This document shows positions 18,389 through 28,987 of a DNA stretch of 64,000 nt, one piece after another. The notes below the pieces were generated by a model. It saw only the letters and a list, made by a program, of their open reading frames with translations. It was not told where the DNA came from and made no database searches. The stretch's first letter is position 1, and every line of letters begins with the position of its first letter. Both the position numbers and the translations under genes were made by a program. This stretch comes from Phytophthora hibernalis (Eukaryota; Oomycota; Peronosporomycetes; Peronosporales; Peronosporaceae), in the NCBI GenBank assembly GCA_012656075.1, contig JAAKBF010000088.1:62001-126000 (forward strand), read 5' to 3'.

Positions 18389-19885
18389 AGCCATCAAGAC
18401 CCCCTGCACTCTTCAGGCAAGTAAGACGAATGCACTTACCTGTTTTTACGGGTTCATTCACTTGATTAACGAGCGCTTCCGCGCTGTGCTTTTGTGAAGG
18501 AGTGATCCGGCGACCTAGAGAATAATGAGGCCGTTAACGTAAAAACTGATTCGTTTCCCTTGCCTTACTCCAGAGAAGTACTTCGTAACGACAACACAGT
18601 TGTTCGTAATGAGAGCGAAAGAAAACTAAAATATCAATACCAGCATCAATGATCGCTTTGGGTTGAAGTTGAAGGGATGGACCATGGAGGACGCTTTGAC
18701 ATGGACGGATGTATTACGTGTTCATGTTTTGCCATTTATATGGTCCAAGTGTTGCTCAGCAGCAGCATTCGTTAAACACCTCAGCATCGATATGTGGCTT
18801 CCAAACATTTGCAAAGCGTGTTAATTAAGCTACACTACCTGCCGTATTGATGAGCTTCAAGCAAGCATTCATGATGCTTGATGTCGGTGCAATTTCGGCG
18901 TACGAACAGTTCTCTAATTAATGAAGTGTGTCTGTTTGGATAAGGGTCTATGCTGTTTGGTCGGTCCCCAGTTACTATCCAAAGCTGGTTACTTTCATAA
19001 ATCTTGGATCCGACGTTATGTTGTCCATGTAGGCATAGTCATCCAGCAGCAGATAATGTTTGAGATCACCCAACCGGGTCAAAAGCTCTCGTATAATAAG
19101 CTTAGATGCAGCCTCAACTGACAGTTCTGTGGATTTTGTGCTTCATCATGTCGAGAGCCTACCGGTACATCAACGCCCAACGCTCAACCTCACATACAAC
19201 ACATTCTGCTCCAGGAGATCCCGCGTATTCGCCTAACGTAAATCAACCTACCATGACTGTCGAAGTGGCAAATTACCGCTGCCGTGTCGAATCGTCTCGT
19301 ACCCGACAGTCGTTGAGTGAACGCTGGTGTCTCGCGTGCGTGGGCTGCAAGATTAAGCATGTACTTCGAAGTCCTGTCAGAACTTCTGACAGGTTCCCAA
19401 CGTACTCCTGTCATCCAACCACCCAAGACACAACCGAATTCTCTGCTTCCGATCGTGTGTTAAACGGAAGCAGGCAAACACGACGTTTGCCCTCGGTTTA
19501 ACATGATCAAGACAACCGCAGGCAGCTTAAGTTGAAGTGAGCCCACCACCAAAACGATCTTTTGATGCTCGAACTCCGCCTTCAAACGCTCAAAGCCGAT
19601 GAAATCCATGGATGGCAATCTCGTTGGCCTTCGACGCCGCCACTCTTCGGAAAAATCCCTCGGTGACGAGGCCGAAGGTCTCTGCTCAGCGTCGCGGGCA
19701 TCACTCAGCCGCGGGGATAGTGCGCCGTTTAATCTTGACGTTTGTATGTGCTGCCCATCTCCCCCACCACGTCACACACTGCACAAACCAGCCAGTGCTT
19801 TTCCAGCGCCTACGCTCGAGTTCGGCTCGCGATCCGACTCCGGTGGACGGCAGCTTCACTTGCTCTTTTCCTGCCTAGAGACTCA
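18389..19885. other. Gene-free stretch of about 1.5 kb
   Basis: I see no conserved reading frame, RNA or repeat on either strand. The last ~150 bases, CT-rich with CACACTGCAC, are likely 5' leader of the next gene. Confidence 0.45.
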
Positions 19886-20665
19886 ATGGCGGAGACTTCC
19901 AGACCCCAAGGCGCCGCGCAGCTGGCCAAGAACCTCGTGGCGGACACGGCCGCTGCCATGGCCGCGTCGCTGGGCGTGGCGCCATTCATCACTATCGTGG
20001 ACCGCGCCATCATCGAGAACGCCAGCGGCGCCCGTCCACTGGGCCGCGGGCTCCGGGAGCTGAGCGCCGACTTCGTGCGCCACCCGCTGCGCTTCATTGG
20101 CAAGCGCGAGTTTCACCTCATCTTCGGCCTCTACACGGCCACGTACATGGCCGCCAACGTCACGGACACTGCGTGCGAGTACGTCGAGATGGACAACCAG
20201 ATGCCCAAGTTCATCAGCACCACGGCCGTCAACATGTCGCTCTGTATTGCCAAGGATCGCGCCTTTGCGCGCATGTTCGGCGTCATTGCGCCTGCGGCCT
20301 TCCCGCTCACGTCCATTGGTCTCTTCGCTGTGCGTGACTCCATGACTTGCGCCGCGTCGTTCAACGCCCCCAAGGTGCTGGCCAAGGAGATCGAAGGCAA
20401 GGGTCTGATGGAGAAGTCGGGTGCCGCCACCTTCGCGCAGCTCGTGTGCCCTGCAGCTGTGCAGTTGCTGTCCACGCCGTTGCACCTGGTCGGTCTCGAT
20501 CTGTACAACAACCAGGGACACAGTGTGGCAAAGCGCGTGAGCTTCGTTAAGCGCGAGTACGTCAAGTCTGTGCTCGCACGTATCGGCCGCATTGGACCTG
20601 CCTTCGGAATCGGCGGAGTGGGCAACACCTACTTCCGCAACACCCTCCGTGTGAAGCTGGATTAG
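19886..20665 (+). CDS. Conserved protein of mitochondrial-carrier-like architecture, function unknown
   Basis: The protein has 259 residues in one intact exon. It begins with an Ala-rich amphipathic segment and has several amphipathic or hydrophobic stretches separated by basic loops (for example Ala-Ser-Leu-Gly-Val-Ala-Pro-Phe-Ile-Thr-Ile-Val-Asp-Arg and Leu-Ile-Phe-Gly-Leu-Tyr-Thr-Ala-Thr-Tyr). The C-terminus is basic with Gly-Ile-Gly-Gly-Val-Gly-Asn. I recall similar proteins in fungi and oomycetes annotated only as hypothetical. The canonical Pro-x-Asp/Glu-x-x-Arg/Lys carrier triplets are not clear, so transport is an inference. The Met at 19886 is preferred; 48 upstream in-frame codons look like leader. 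Confidence 0.7.
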   Translation: MAETSRPQGAAQLAKNLVADTAAAMAASLGVAPFITIVDRAIIENASGARPLGRGLRELSADFVRHPLRFIGKREFHLIFGLYTATYMAANVTDTACEYVEMDNQMPKFISTTAVNMSLCIAKDRAFARMFGVIAPAAFPLTSIGLFAVRDSMTCAASFNAPKVLAKEIEGKGLMEKSGAATFAQLVCPAAVQLLSTPLHLVGLDLYNNQGHSVAKRVSFVKREYVKSVLARIGRIGPAFGIGGVGNTYFRNTLRVKLD

Positions 20666-21059
20666 ACTTTGACCAAGGGCTCGAGATGCAGCAGCTACTG
20701 GACGGGCCTTCTAGCATGCGAGAAGCGGTGAGTCAAGCACACCGACAGCGTCAACGATCGATGCGTTGATACTTTGGGGTGAATGAATATATATTGTATG
20801 GCTAGACCATGGCATGCTGGTTGTACGTTGCTGTTTGTTTGAGTTCGAATTGGTTCTCATACTGCGTTTTGTACCAGAAGCAGGGGAGCACTTGTTTATC
20901 ATCTACCCGCACAATGGTCGATGTTTCGTATCGACATGCTTTGGTGCTAGGTTGTCGTTGACTCCTACGCCTTGGCACAAGGAGCACGTTGCAACTGACT
21001 GTCGTGTGGTTATGCTTTCTCATGGGGTACAACCTGTCGCTGCTGCGCTGCACTCTGTT
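20666..21059. other. Convergent intergenic region
   Basis: 394 bases between two convergent genes. No supported feature. Confidence 0.5.
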
Positions 21060-22276
21060 CTACATAAAGTCTTCAGCAGCGTCATCGTCGTCGTCGTCGT
21101 CCTCCTCATCCTCGTCGGAAGGGCTGCTCTCCTCCTTTAGCGCCAGCGCCGCGACCTCTTTAATCTCCCGCTCTAGTTCAGCAAAACTCTTCAGCACCTT
21201 CCGTACGCTTCGCTCGGCCTTCTCAGGATTAATGCGAGACGCTGATGAACGGGCCTTTGCAGCTCTTTGTAGAGATCCGTGTTCGGGCCCTGTTCAGGAG
21301 AGTATCAGCAACGCACACCCGTCAGCTCTAACATCCACAAACTGTTAACGGCATCTACGAACCTCGTGCTCAGCTAGCACCTCCATTTGCTTATCGTAAG
21401 CTTTAAGGAGCAGCTCCAGGAGTTCCTCCGAAGACTTTGCGAAGAAGTGCAGGAACGACGGCTTGCCCACCGGTGACCTAGTGTCTATGATTGAGCCCAA
21501 GTCGTCACCCTACCCAACAAACAAGGCACCTGTCAGTTTGTAATCGCTTGCACTTATCACAACCAATTCAACGTACCTTTACGCGGATGAAGGCACCGGG
21601 GTATCCATCTAGCTCCTGAACACCATGCAGTTTCTAGAGACATAAGCCAAACAATATCAGCTAACTGGAACAAAAATCTCACCACTCCAGCAATCTATCT
21701 TCCCACTCACCGGCGCTGATTTCTCCACGGGCGGCCACTCCATCGCGTACCACCAGCGACACAGCAGCTCCTGTGCCAGTCGGCCCTTCAGCGTCTCGTA
21801 GAGTTCTTCCGAGCACTCCTGCTGGCGGATCTTAATCTTTATTACTGTCTTCTTGATCTTCCGGGGCGTGGAGCGGGAACTGGGCGTAGTGACCTCCGAC
21901 TTCTCCGTCTTGAGCTTCGTCTTCACCTTCAGCTTCTTGTGCTTAGCCAAGCCACTGATGGGGACGTCGTCATCGCTGTCACTGTCAGCCACCGCCTGTC
22001 GCTTACCATTGGCCGCTTCCGTCTTCACTTCCATCTTCACCTCCTGAGGCTTCGCACGCAGCGCCGAGAGCGGCACGTCGTCATCGCTGTCGCTGTCGCT
22101 GAGGAGCAAGAGAGAAGGCGACAAGGTGAGATCTTCCGACTTCCCCGCGCTCTAGTGACGCTTCGAGGTCATGTAAAGCGACCGCGACAACGCCATGTGG
22201 TAGAACAGTCCTTACTCTATAGATGTAGCTATTGTAGAGGCGCGTACCTTTCGATGATGCGAGGAATGGACGACAT
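21060..22276 (-). CDS. Charged nuclear-type protein of unknown function (5 exons, one frameshift)
   Basis: Exons 22248-22276, 21711-22098, 21577-21633, 21363-21509 and 21060-21289 give about 283 residues. The N-terminus has two Asp-Ser-Asp-Ser-Asp-Asp-Asp-Val-Pro boxes, each followed by a Ser-x-Leu, then a long Lys-rich segment. The middle holds a conserved-looking block: Trp-Trp-Tyr-Ala-Met-Glu-Trp-Pro-Pro, Gly-Val-Gln-Glu-Leu-Asp-Gly-Tyr-Pro-Gly, Phe-Ile-Arg-Val-Lys-Gly-Asp-Asp-Leu-Gly. The C-terminus is a helix followed by an acidic run. This suggests a nuclear or nucleolar protein. Frame breaks in the last exon at the TTT run 21256-21258 (one base short). Divergent from RPC5. Confidence 0.7.
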
Positions 22277-22652
22277 GCTCCGCGTCGATGGCGTCAAATA
22301 AAGTGGCAACCCAAACGAGCAAAATCGACGTCACTATTAAGGTCACTAAAACGAGTTGTTAACCTGTTCGCGGTATACAGTGATGTACAGGATAAGGAAA
22401 TGTTGGTTGCACTTCCGAGATGGACAGGTTCCGCTCAATAGGATGGCGTAAGAGATTGGTATACTATACATATCATTGCCGTGATAGACTGGTCAATCGT
22501 TCGAACGAGTTCGAGTTCGACTTCTCCTTGATCCTATCCTTCAATTTCAACTTGCCTCGCAGATGGCTACATTTGACTGCAATCCCATCGTACAGCATAC
22601 TCAGAGTCAAACCTCCCTCACGACATATTATAGCATTGGACGATAAGCAGGC
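22277..22652. promoter_or_regulatory. Divergent promoter region, nuclear protein/RPC5
   Basis: A 376-bp gap between divergent starts. It contains the repeat-like TTCGAACGAGTTCGAGTTCGA at 22499-22519. No known element is identified. Confidence 0.35.
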
Positions 22653-24272
22653 ATGAGCAAGCAAGTGACCATGGACGACGACCCGGTGGTGCGCGAGATC
22701 CCCGTGCATCTCGCCGACGAGCTTCGCCACAGCCTGTGCGTGCATCACAGTACATTATACTGCATTTATTTCCATAGTTTCCTCTCCTATTGTGCACTGA
22801 CAGCCCACCGAATGACTGGCGAGCAGCTACATGATGCAGTTCCCGTTGCGACCGACGTACCGACCGATGCCAGAGCCGCCTCGTCGCGCACGCGTCAAGC
22901 CCAATAATCAATTGATGCAATTAGACTTTCCCGTGGACCAACGCAGTGAACACTTCGACCAGGACGCAGAAGAGTACCTCAAGCAGAAGCACTTGCGGCT
23001 GCAGTCGTCCAGCGTGCCGGCGCTCACCAATTACGCCGTGGGCGCCTTCCGCCAGGGTCAACTGCACCTTACTCCACTGTCGTCGGTCATGCAGATGCGA
23101 CCCAGTCTGTCGCACATTGATGACGCAGTGAACGAGGAGGAAGAGGACATGGAAGTTGAAGAGAAGGTGGCGGCGCCTGCTGCCGAGTTGAAGGAGGTGC
23201 AGTTCCAGTTCAAAAAGAAACAGTCGGAGCGCGCGCTCTCGGCCATTCAGAACTCGTTCGCGTACAAGAAGCAACAGATTGACGCCGAGAACTGGATCGA
23301 GCTCCAGGTGCAGGACAAGAGCGTACGTTGGAAGTGTTGTGATGGGGTTGTTGAGTCGATAAGGACTGACTTGTGATGTTGCATCATTTGCAGAGTGCCG
23401 GTGCTGACGATGAATTTGAAAACTTGTTTAGTGAGAAAGAGGAGGAGGTGGTGTCGAGCATGACGCCCGATGAGTATATAAAGGCGATGCAGTACCGCGC
23501 GATGTCCTCTGTCGAGAAGCCTGCAGCCCCCAGTAACCCGGCGCAGTGCGTATTACTCTTTGAACGGTTGCGTTATGCTGTATTTAATTTTGAAGTTAAC
23601 CGAAGCGTGCTACTTGTTGCGGTGAATAGGACCGACGAAGAGGACGAGGAGCAGAAGGACGAAGCGATGGAGCCTACCAAAGGCCAACTGCTAGACGGTG
23701 TTGATGTGAAATACTCGGGCGTGCTGCGACTGCTCGCGACCGACCAGATTCTGCACTTTGACACGCTAGCCAAGCTCCTTCCATCGCGCAGCGAGGATGA
23801 GGTGCTGGATGCACTGAAGCACGTTGGTGTGCACGTGCGAGGACGCCTTCTTCCCACTAGCGCGCTGGTTTGTCGTGGAGAGGCAACGATGCGCGCTCGC
23901 AATGATATTATCAAGGCGGTATGTTGTTTTATTCGTATCTCCAAATTTACATGTTACGAGGAAACTCACGCTCGTTTGTCTGTAGTTGGCGAAGACACCG
24001 TCAGGTGTGTCGCGAATGGACCTGGTGGAGAAGTTATCTTTGGACGCTGACGTTGCAAAGACCATTTTGAGCGGTGAGGTTGCAGCTCACAAGGAGCTTT
24101 GCCATCGTGTAATCCTCAATGGTTCCCTAATCTTTTCGTATGTGGTTGCATGCTTGCAAATGCAGAGTTTGCTGTGCTGGATCCGGAATCGCGGAAGTGG
24201 AGCTTCCGTTTGGCCCTCGATGATACTTTCACAAAGCGGTTCCCTGCCATCGCAAAGGCGATTAAGATTTAG
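22653..24272 (+). CDS. POLR3E: RNA polymerase III subunit RPC5 (Rpc37 / POLR3E)
   Basis: Six exons (22653-22735, 22827-23322, 23394-23545, 23630-23918, 23986-24106, 24166-24272) join in frame into 415 residues. The start reads Val-Val-Arg-Glu-Ile-Pro-Val-His-Leu-Ala. It continues Leu-Tyr-Met-Met-Gln-Phe-Pro-Leu-Arg-Pro-x-Tyr-Arg-Pro across intron 1, the hallmark of this subunit. Then come the Asp-Phe-Pro-Val-Asp segment, Tyr-Ala-Val-Gly-Ala-Phe-Arg, and a later Tyr-Ser-Gly-Val-Leu-Arg-Leu-Leu winged-helix-like region. RPC5 pairs with RPC4 in a TFIIF-like module for termination and reinitiation. Length lies between yeast Rpc37 and human POLR3E. No frame correction is needed. Confidence 0.9.
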
Positions 24273-24515
24273 TCGGCGTTGGCTAAGCGATAGCATGTAC
24301 TACTTCATGAAAGAACCTGCTAATGGCAGGATAGAGACAAAATTACTATCCTCACGGGGCAGCTGCGCGAGGCGTTGAGTACTCTTGCACACATTTACTT
24401 CTGCTACTTGTTTGACTAATACCTCGAGGTGCTTTCATACCATTCGGCACTGTAGCTTTGCACTGGGTAAGGGTCATCAGGTTTCGAGAGCTGAATTAGG
24501 TCGACGTCACAACTG
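24273..24515. other. Convergent intergenic gap RPC5/ORC6
   Basis: No feature recognised. Confidence 0.45.
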
Positions 24516-25578
24516 TCAGCTGATTTGCTTTGCTGGTGCTTCCGCTATTCGCCTTCTCCGTTTCCTTTTATTGCGCATAAATTCCAGTGCTTTTGCCCTC
24601 CATTCAGCGTACTCCTCGGGCGTAGCAACCGTCACCGCCCGGGATGAACTCGGGCTCCGAGTTCGTATACCACTACGAGACGCCCGTAATTTCTCGAATA
24701 CGCGTATCTGCGCCAGCGTCGGTGGCGACGACTCCACTTCTCCCCCAGGCTCCTCTGTCGCTTCACACGTTGTTCCTCCTCCTTCTGCTCTACACGATAC
24801 TGCTCCGAGAGGCTTCTCGCTGCTCTCTCACCTGCCAACTCACGTCGTTTCCTCCGATCCATGACAGCTCCGCTCAACGAAGTCTGGCATTGCGTCTACG
24901 TCAAGAGCAAAAACATTAGCATTCAACCACATCCACCAGCACCCCACCCACCTCAATAGAAGACACAATGGCCTCAAACGACCCTGCAATGCCGCACACC
25001 GCTTCCAGCAACTTATCCTGGTTCACGTTCATCTACACCAACATCTCGTCAGCAGCTCTTCAAGATCCAGCACCACATTCCTCCCACCTTGGCCTGCTTG
25101 CTCACAGCATACAAACACGCCGCTACAAACACTGGGTCTTGGTCGTTCATAGTGGCCACTGCCGGACCAAGTGGGTGCTTCGCCCGCTTCTTCCTGTTGG
25201 TCGCCGCCACCTGCCCCAGATACGCGCGGTACTCGTCCAGCACGCGCAGAACGATCTCCGTGAGCGCCTCGCAGCCAAATTTGATGCACAGTGCAGCAGG
25301 TGACGTCTTGACGACTGTACGGACGCCCACTGCGTCCACCACCTTGCGCACTGTGGGCTCCACCAGGCGCTTATTGGCACCGGTGCATTTCGCCAGGCGG
25401 TTCCTGTCCACCTGCTCGTCCAGCGCACGCGCAGCCACCAAAATGCAGGCCACAGGCCCAGCGAAAGGGTCAAGCGCCGCCGACTTTTAGCCAACGTCAC
25501 ACGTAAGTTCTCCTCTGCGCGGGCCACCAGCCGTGTCGGCAAGCCGCCGTACTTGGCAGCAATGGCCTTGACGTCCAT
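24516..25578 (-). CDS. ORC6: Origin recognition complex subunit 6-like protein (3 exons, two frameshifts)
   Basis: Exons 25088-25578, 24952-25032 and 24516-24895 give about 317 residues. The N-terminus (Gly-Leu-Pro-Thr-Arg-Leu...Ala-Glu-Glu-Asn-Leu-Arg) and the two following helical repeats are TFIIB/cyclin-like, the fold of Orc6. Cys-Leu-Tyr-Ala-Val-Ser-Lys-Gln-Ala-Lys joined to Val-Asn-Gln-Asp-Lys-Leu-Leu-Glu-Ala resembles the Cys-Lys-x-Leu-Lys-Leu-Lys-Val-Asp-Lys-Asn-Lys segment of human ORC6. The final exon adds a very basic Arg/Lys/Glu tail. Frame breaks at the TTTT run 25485-25488 and the CCCCC run 24742-24746, each one base short. Orc6 helps load MCM helicase at origins. A TFIIB-family alternative is less likely because no zinc ribbon is present. 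Confidence 0.65.
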
Positions 25579-26039
25579 ACAGTGAGTCTGACAATTATGG
25601 CATGGTCTTTTCAATAATTTCTTATGAAACCATAAATATATTTATTTCTGGCAACCATAAAGACCTTAAAATAATTTATTTTGGACGCACCGCTATGGTG
25701 CTCAGTCTAACTAGGTACGTTGTTTAGTCTGGGAGATAGAATTTTAGGCGTGGCGTTGGCATTGATGGAATTTATTTCACCCCGCTATTTATTGGTACAG
25801 TATTCACGAAAGCCCGCGTACTCGAAGCTCTCGTCGCAGTACATGGTGTCGAGTCCACAGCGCATAGGCTCACATATTCCCTGCGCCGATATTAAATTTG
25901 CACACGCAATCGTACTCAACCTGCGCACACTACACAGAACATGGTATAATATCGCATCAATTCCAACCTGACAGCATTGTGTAAGCTGTTGTATGCTGTT
26001 GTATAGCCAACTAGATGTCGACTTAGTAAAAATATCGCG
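25579..26039. other. Boundary between gene-dense and transposon-rich DNA
   Basis: AT-rich sequence without a gene. It includes CCATAAATATATTTATTTCTGG at 25630-25651. It marks the abrupt change in gene density. Confidence 0.45.
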
Positions 26040-27256
26040 GATGCAAAACAAGTGAGACTCACACCTGGACTTACCTCGCATTCATTTCGTCGTGGTGGCG
26101 CTATGCACGCCAACGATGGTAGTCTCGCTGAAAACTGGATAATTGAGCGGGGCAGCTGGCAGCTAGATCGTGTTAATAAGGCCTTCGGATTCATGTTAGA
26201 CGCGACGCAAGCCGATCAACAAGTTGCGCGCGTTTTAAGCGGGTGGAAGCCGAAATAAGGCGCTTGGCTTCCTTCATTGCGTGCACTTGATCAACCAATT
26301 TTGGCGCGCGCTCAAAAGCTACATACGCTGCTCTTCTCCAACACGATGGCCTTTGCTGATACAAATCTCAAACTCGATGAGGATGTTGCTGAGGTCCTGA
26401 CAACTACGCTTGTCATGCACTACCCTGAACTGCTGCTGCTGTCGGACACAAGTCCATTCGTCATCAGAATGAGGGAAGCCATGTCGGCTCGGGCAATCAG
26501 TGAAGCAGAAGTGCTGGCGTGAAGCGAAACCATCAAATGTTCTTTCCATCCCCGGCCTGTATTGGCGGATAGTCATGACGACGATACCAAAACTACTGCT
26601 GTTCTCGACCTCTTGAAGCGCCAGTCCGAGCAGATCGATATACTCATCCTTCAAAACAAGAGACTAGATGAGCGAATGTTAGCCGTGGAGGCACAGCTGT
26701 GCATCCGATTAGACACGCACCCGAGACGAGTCTGCGGACTCTGCAGCAGAGCTTCCAGCAGAATCGCAGACTAACCCACCGACCCATCGAACTGTGCGCC
26801 AAAAGAAGAAATGCTCGCAATCGCCTGGTACGAGTGGTTCACCGCCGAGCCGCGTGTGTACGCATCCCGCTCTGTAAAAAGACGACGCTTTACGAGTTTA
26901 GACACATCACAGGGTGAATGATGCTGTTCTTACTGACAGGATTCCAGCTTGATACTGCGTCCACAGCATACAAAAGCGAGGTGCTGACCCTTGGTGAGGA
27001 AGCTCAAGACAATGCACTTGCCTTCTTGAAAACAAACGGGTCCTCAGCAATCGCAGCGGGTACGGCATTGAAGACGCTCCGCAAGCTTCACAAGTCTGGA
27101 ATGATCGACGCGCACATTACCCAGTTTCACGAGCGCGTTGACACTGGTAGTGTCATTGACCAACACCTTCAGCAGCTCTCCCAGTCTTCATCCGCCTGCA
27201 GCCGAATCATCAATAATCTACACATACGCACAAACAAATTCAAAGAACATAATTAA
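26040..27256 (+). mobile_element. Crypton tyrosine-recombinase element, copy 1 (5'-truncated, decayed)
   Basis: The conserved C-terminal half of a Crypton recombinase is readable: Ser-His-Ser-Phe-Arg-Arg-Gly at about 26076-26096 (the His-x-x-Arg catalytic box), followed by a Trp-x-Leu-Asp-Arg-Val-Asn-Lys-Ala-Phe block, an Asp-Gln-Gln-Val-Ala-Arg-Val-Leu-Ser-Gly-Trp block and a coiled coil. The same frame from 26052 to 26774 is interrupted by TAA at 26256 and TGA at 26520; the latter sits where copy 2 has Trp. Next comes the family's Trp-Tyr-Glu-Trp-Phe motif at about 26833, then a C-terminal domain (26918-27256). The N-terminal recombinase half with the first catalytic Arg is missing. No intact ORF remains. 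Confidence 0.75.
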
Positions 27257-27262
27257 ATAAAA

Positions 27263-27341
27263 GACAATGACCGGATTCGAACCGGCCAGCAGCACAAGCT
27301 GCTCCTTCATCCTGAAGGATCGTCACTGGTTAGCCATCGCA
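27263..27341 (-). tRNA. tRNA-Ser(GGA)-like sequence, probably a pseudogene or tRNA-derived repeat head
   Basis: Read on the minus strand it has: a 5-bp anticodon stem (TCCTT/AAGGA) with loop CAGGATG, anticodon GGA; a long variable arm GCAGC-TTGT-GCTGC as in tRNA-Ser; a perfect T-arm with TTCGAAT loop; and a six-pair acceptor helix (GCGATG/CATTGT, two G-U). A T-run follows (TTTTATTT). The D-arm is only about 15 nt between acceptor and anticodon stem and has no good stem, so the gene is probably non-functional. Confidence 0.45.
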
Positions 27342-27360
27342 ATCAGAATCACAGTCACTA

Positions 27361-27745
27361 CGGGGAGCACGGCCACCATGACAGCCAGTAGGAGCAGCAT
27401 CTCGGACCAATTAGGTAGCATCACGGACCAAATCGGCAGCTCCACGGACCAAATCGTCAACGCCACAGCTCCCACGAGCAGCATCACGTCCAGAACAGGC
27501 AACACCACGGGTCAAATCGGCTACGTCACAGCCACCACGGGCAGCATCACGTCCAACACGGGCAGCATCACGTCCAGCACGTCCAGCATCACGTCCAGCA
27601 CGGGCAGCATCACGGCGTCCGACACTGGCAGCATCACTGGAACCAGCGGTCGGAATCACCGCGGGTGGCGTCAGAGGGACAACACGGCGTCCAGCGCGGT
27701 GTCCAGCATAGCGTCCAGCACGGGTAGCAGTGAGTGCGGTCGGTC
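27361..27745 (+). repeat. Degenerate minisatellite (CACGTCCAGCACGGGCAGCAT-like)
   Basis: Imperfect tandem units of about 18-24 bp, clearest at 27535-27650, built from GGCAGCATCACGTCCA and CACGTCCAGCAC. The open reading frame across it (Ser-Ile-Thr-Ser-Asn-Thr-Gly repeats) is probably a by-product of the repeat and not a gene. Confidence 0.65.
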
Positions 27746-27839
27746 AGCAGTGAGTGTGGGCGGCCACTGGAGGGGGAATCACCAATTTGATGTGACTACA
27801 CAATAAACCGTTTTCATACCGGTACGGGTTTGAACTGGT

Positions 27840-28200
27840 CCGACGCAGTTGGAATTTTGACGGTATGGCTTCATCTCCCATGTACTCACTCATTAACACT
27901 CAACCTACTCGACGGCTCACACAACATTACACTCAACCGGCGCACACACTCAACACAGAACTTGTCTTCAGCTTCCATGAGATCGCTCGTTCACGCTCAA
28001 CAAACCCATCGATCTCACACACTACACTTGGGCTCACACACTACATTCTACACACTGAATATACCTTCAGTCCACCAAGCTCGCTCGTTCACACTAAACA
28101 TTGAACCTGTCGAGTCGACTCAACGGGCTCACACACTACACTCTACACACTAACAAGCACGCTCGTTCACGCTCAACTCATTAAGTCAATTCACTCTTTG
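27840..28200. repeat. CTCACACACTACACT-type simple repeat region
   Basis: Loose repetition of CTCACACA, ACACTAC and CTCGTTCACGCTCAA over about 350 bp. No coding sequence supported. Confidence 0.5.
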
Positions 28201-28361
28201 TTGACCACACACTCATGTTGCACGAACGTTGACCCAGTTGACGCGTCAAATAATCCCCCAATAGCTAGCTTCGCTACCTATCTCCCAGTATAAAGTCGTT
28301 CAAGCTGTCAAATCCGTTGTCGTTTGAGTTTCTAAGCAACGCACTTGACAGTACTACGTAG

Positions 28362-28523
28362 TACAGTAATTTGCCTCAATAGCGAGGTCCTAATATGTAT
28401 TCAATTTTGAAGTTAAATTAATGTTTAAAGGCTTCGCAAAGCCTTTTTAACATGGTTGGAACATTTAGATATTCTAGCATGTTATAAAGTTTAATGACCA
28501 CGCTATTGAGGCAAATTACTGTA
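28362..28523. mobile_element. 162-bp MITE with 21-bp TIRs and TA target duplication
   Basis: Left end CAGTAATTTGCCTCAATAGCG (28364-28384) and right end CGCTATTGAGGCAAATTACTG (28501-28521) are perfect inverted repeats flanked on both sides by TA. This fits a Tc1/mariner- or pogo-type non-autonomous element. The interior holds a second hairpin, AAAGGCTTCGCAAAGCCTTT, at 28428-28447. Confidence 0.75.
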
Positions 28524-28641
28524 TGTGGTTGTACTTCCCACATCTCCACAGTTAGGTTTTCACGTTTTTTCTAGGTGCACTAGCGCTCCATTATTTATTG
28601 CTCACTGCAGTAAGATGACATAATTTATGTTTCGATTTCAG

Positions 28642-28682
28642 ATTGCTTATTTATGTCGGAGGAGGCCTCCTCATAAATAAAC
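28642..28682. repeat. Inverted repeat around GGAGGCCTCC
   Basis: TTATTTATG and CATAAATAA arms flank a GGAGGCCTCC core. Possibly another element end; nothing more can be said. Confidence 0.4.
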
Positions 28683-28713
28683 ATGCCGAGCCCTGCGTGT
28701 GACATCTCCAATT

Positions 28714-28987
28714 TACACCGTTCACTCTAATTAGTCTGACCCTGACTAATTATGGTTTACGATTTTTGTCGGAAAAAGTCGAAGTTTTGAATAGATCTTG
28801 TGACAACAATATTTATTTTTTATTGGAAGAAATATCATGGTTGGCTTCGGCTCGGCGAGATCTGTTCAAATCCGCTGTCTTTGTGCTCTTTTGAACTCTT
28901 CGGGAAAATTTTGTTGTCCGTGGTGTCACGAAAAAGTACAGAAGCATGACTATATTCGAAGCACGACTAATTAGAGTGAACGGTGTA
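28714..28987. mobile_element. 274-bp TIR element, copy 1
   Basis: Ends TACACCGTTCACTCTAATTA and TAATTAGAGTGAACGGTGTA are inverted repeats, so a TA duplication with a CACCGTTCAC TIR is likely. No coding capacity. Nearly identical to 42695-42967; I count about three differences over the full length, including a TTTT/TTT run. Confidence 0.75.

Noticed and set aside
19883..20521. 212-codon minus-strand frame
   Set aside because: Shadow of the carrier-like gene on the opposite strand.
27267..27806. 179-codon Ser/Thr-rich frame that looks like a mucin
   Set aside because: It is produced by the minisatellite; it has no signal peptide, and the repeat explains the amino-acid pattern.
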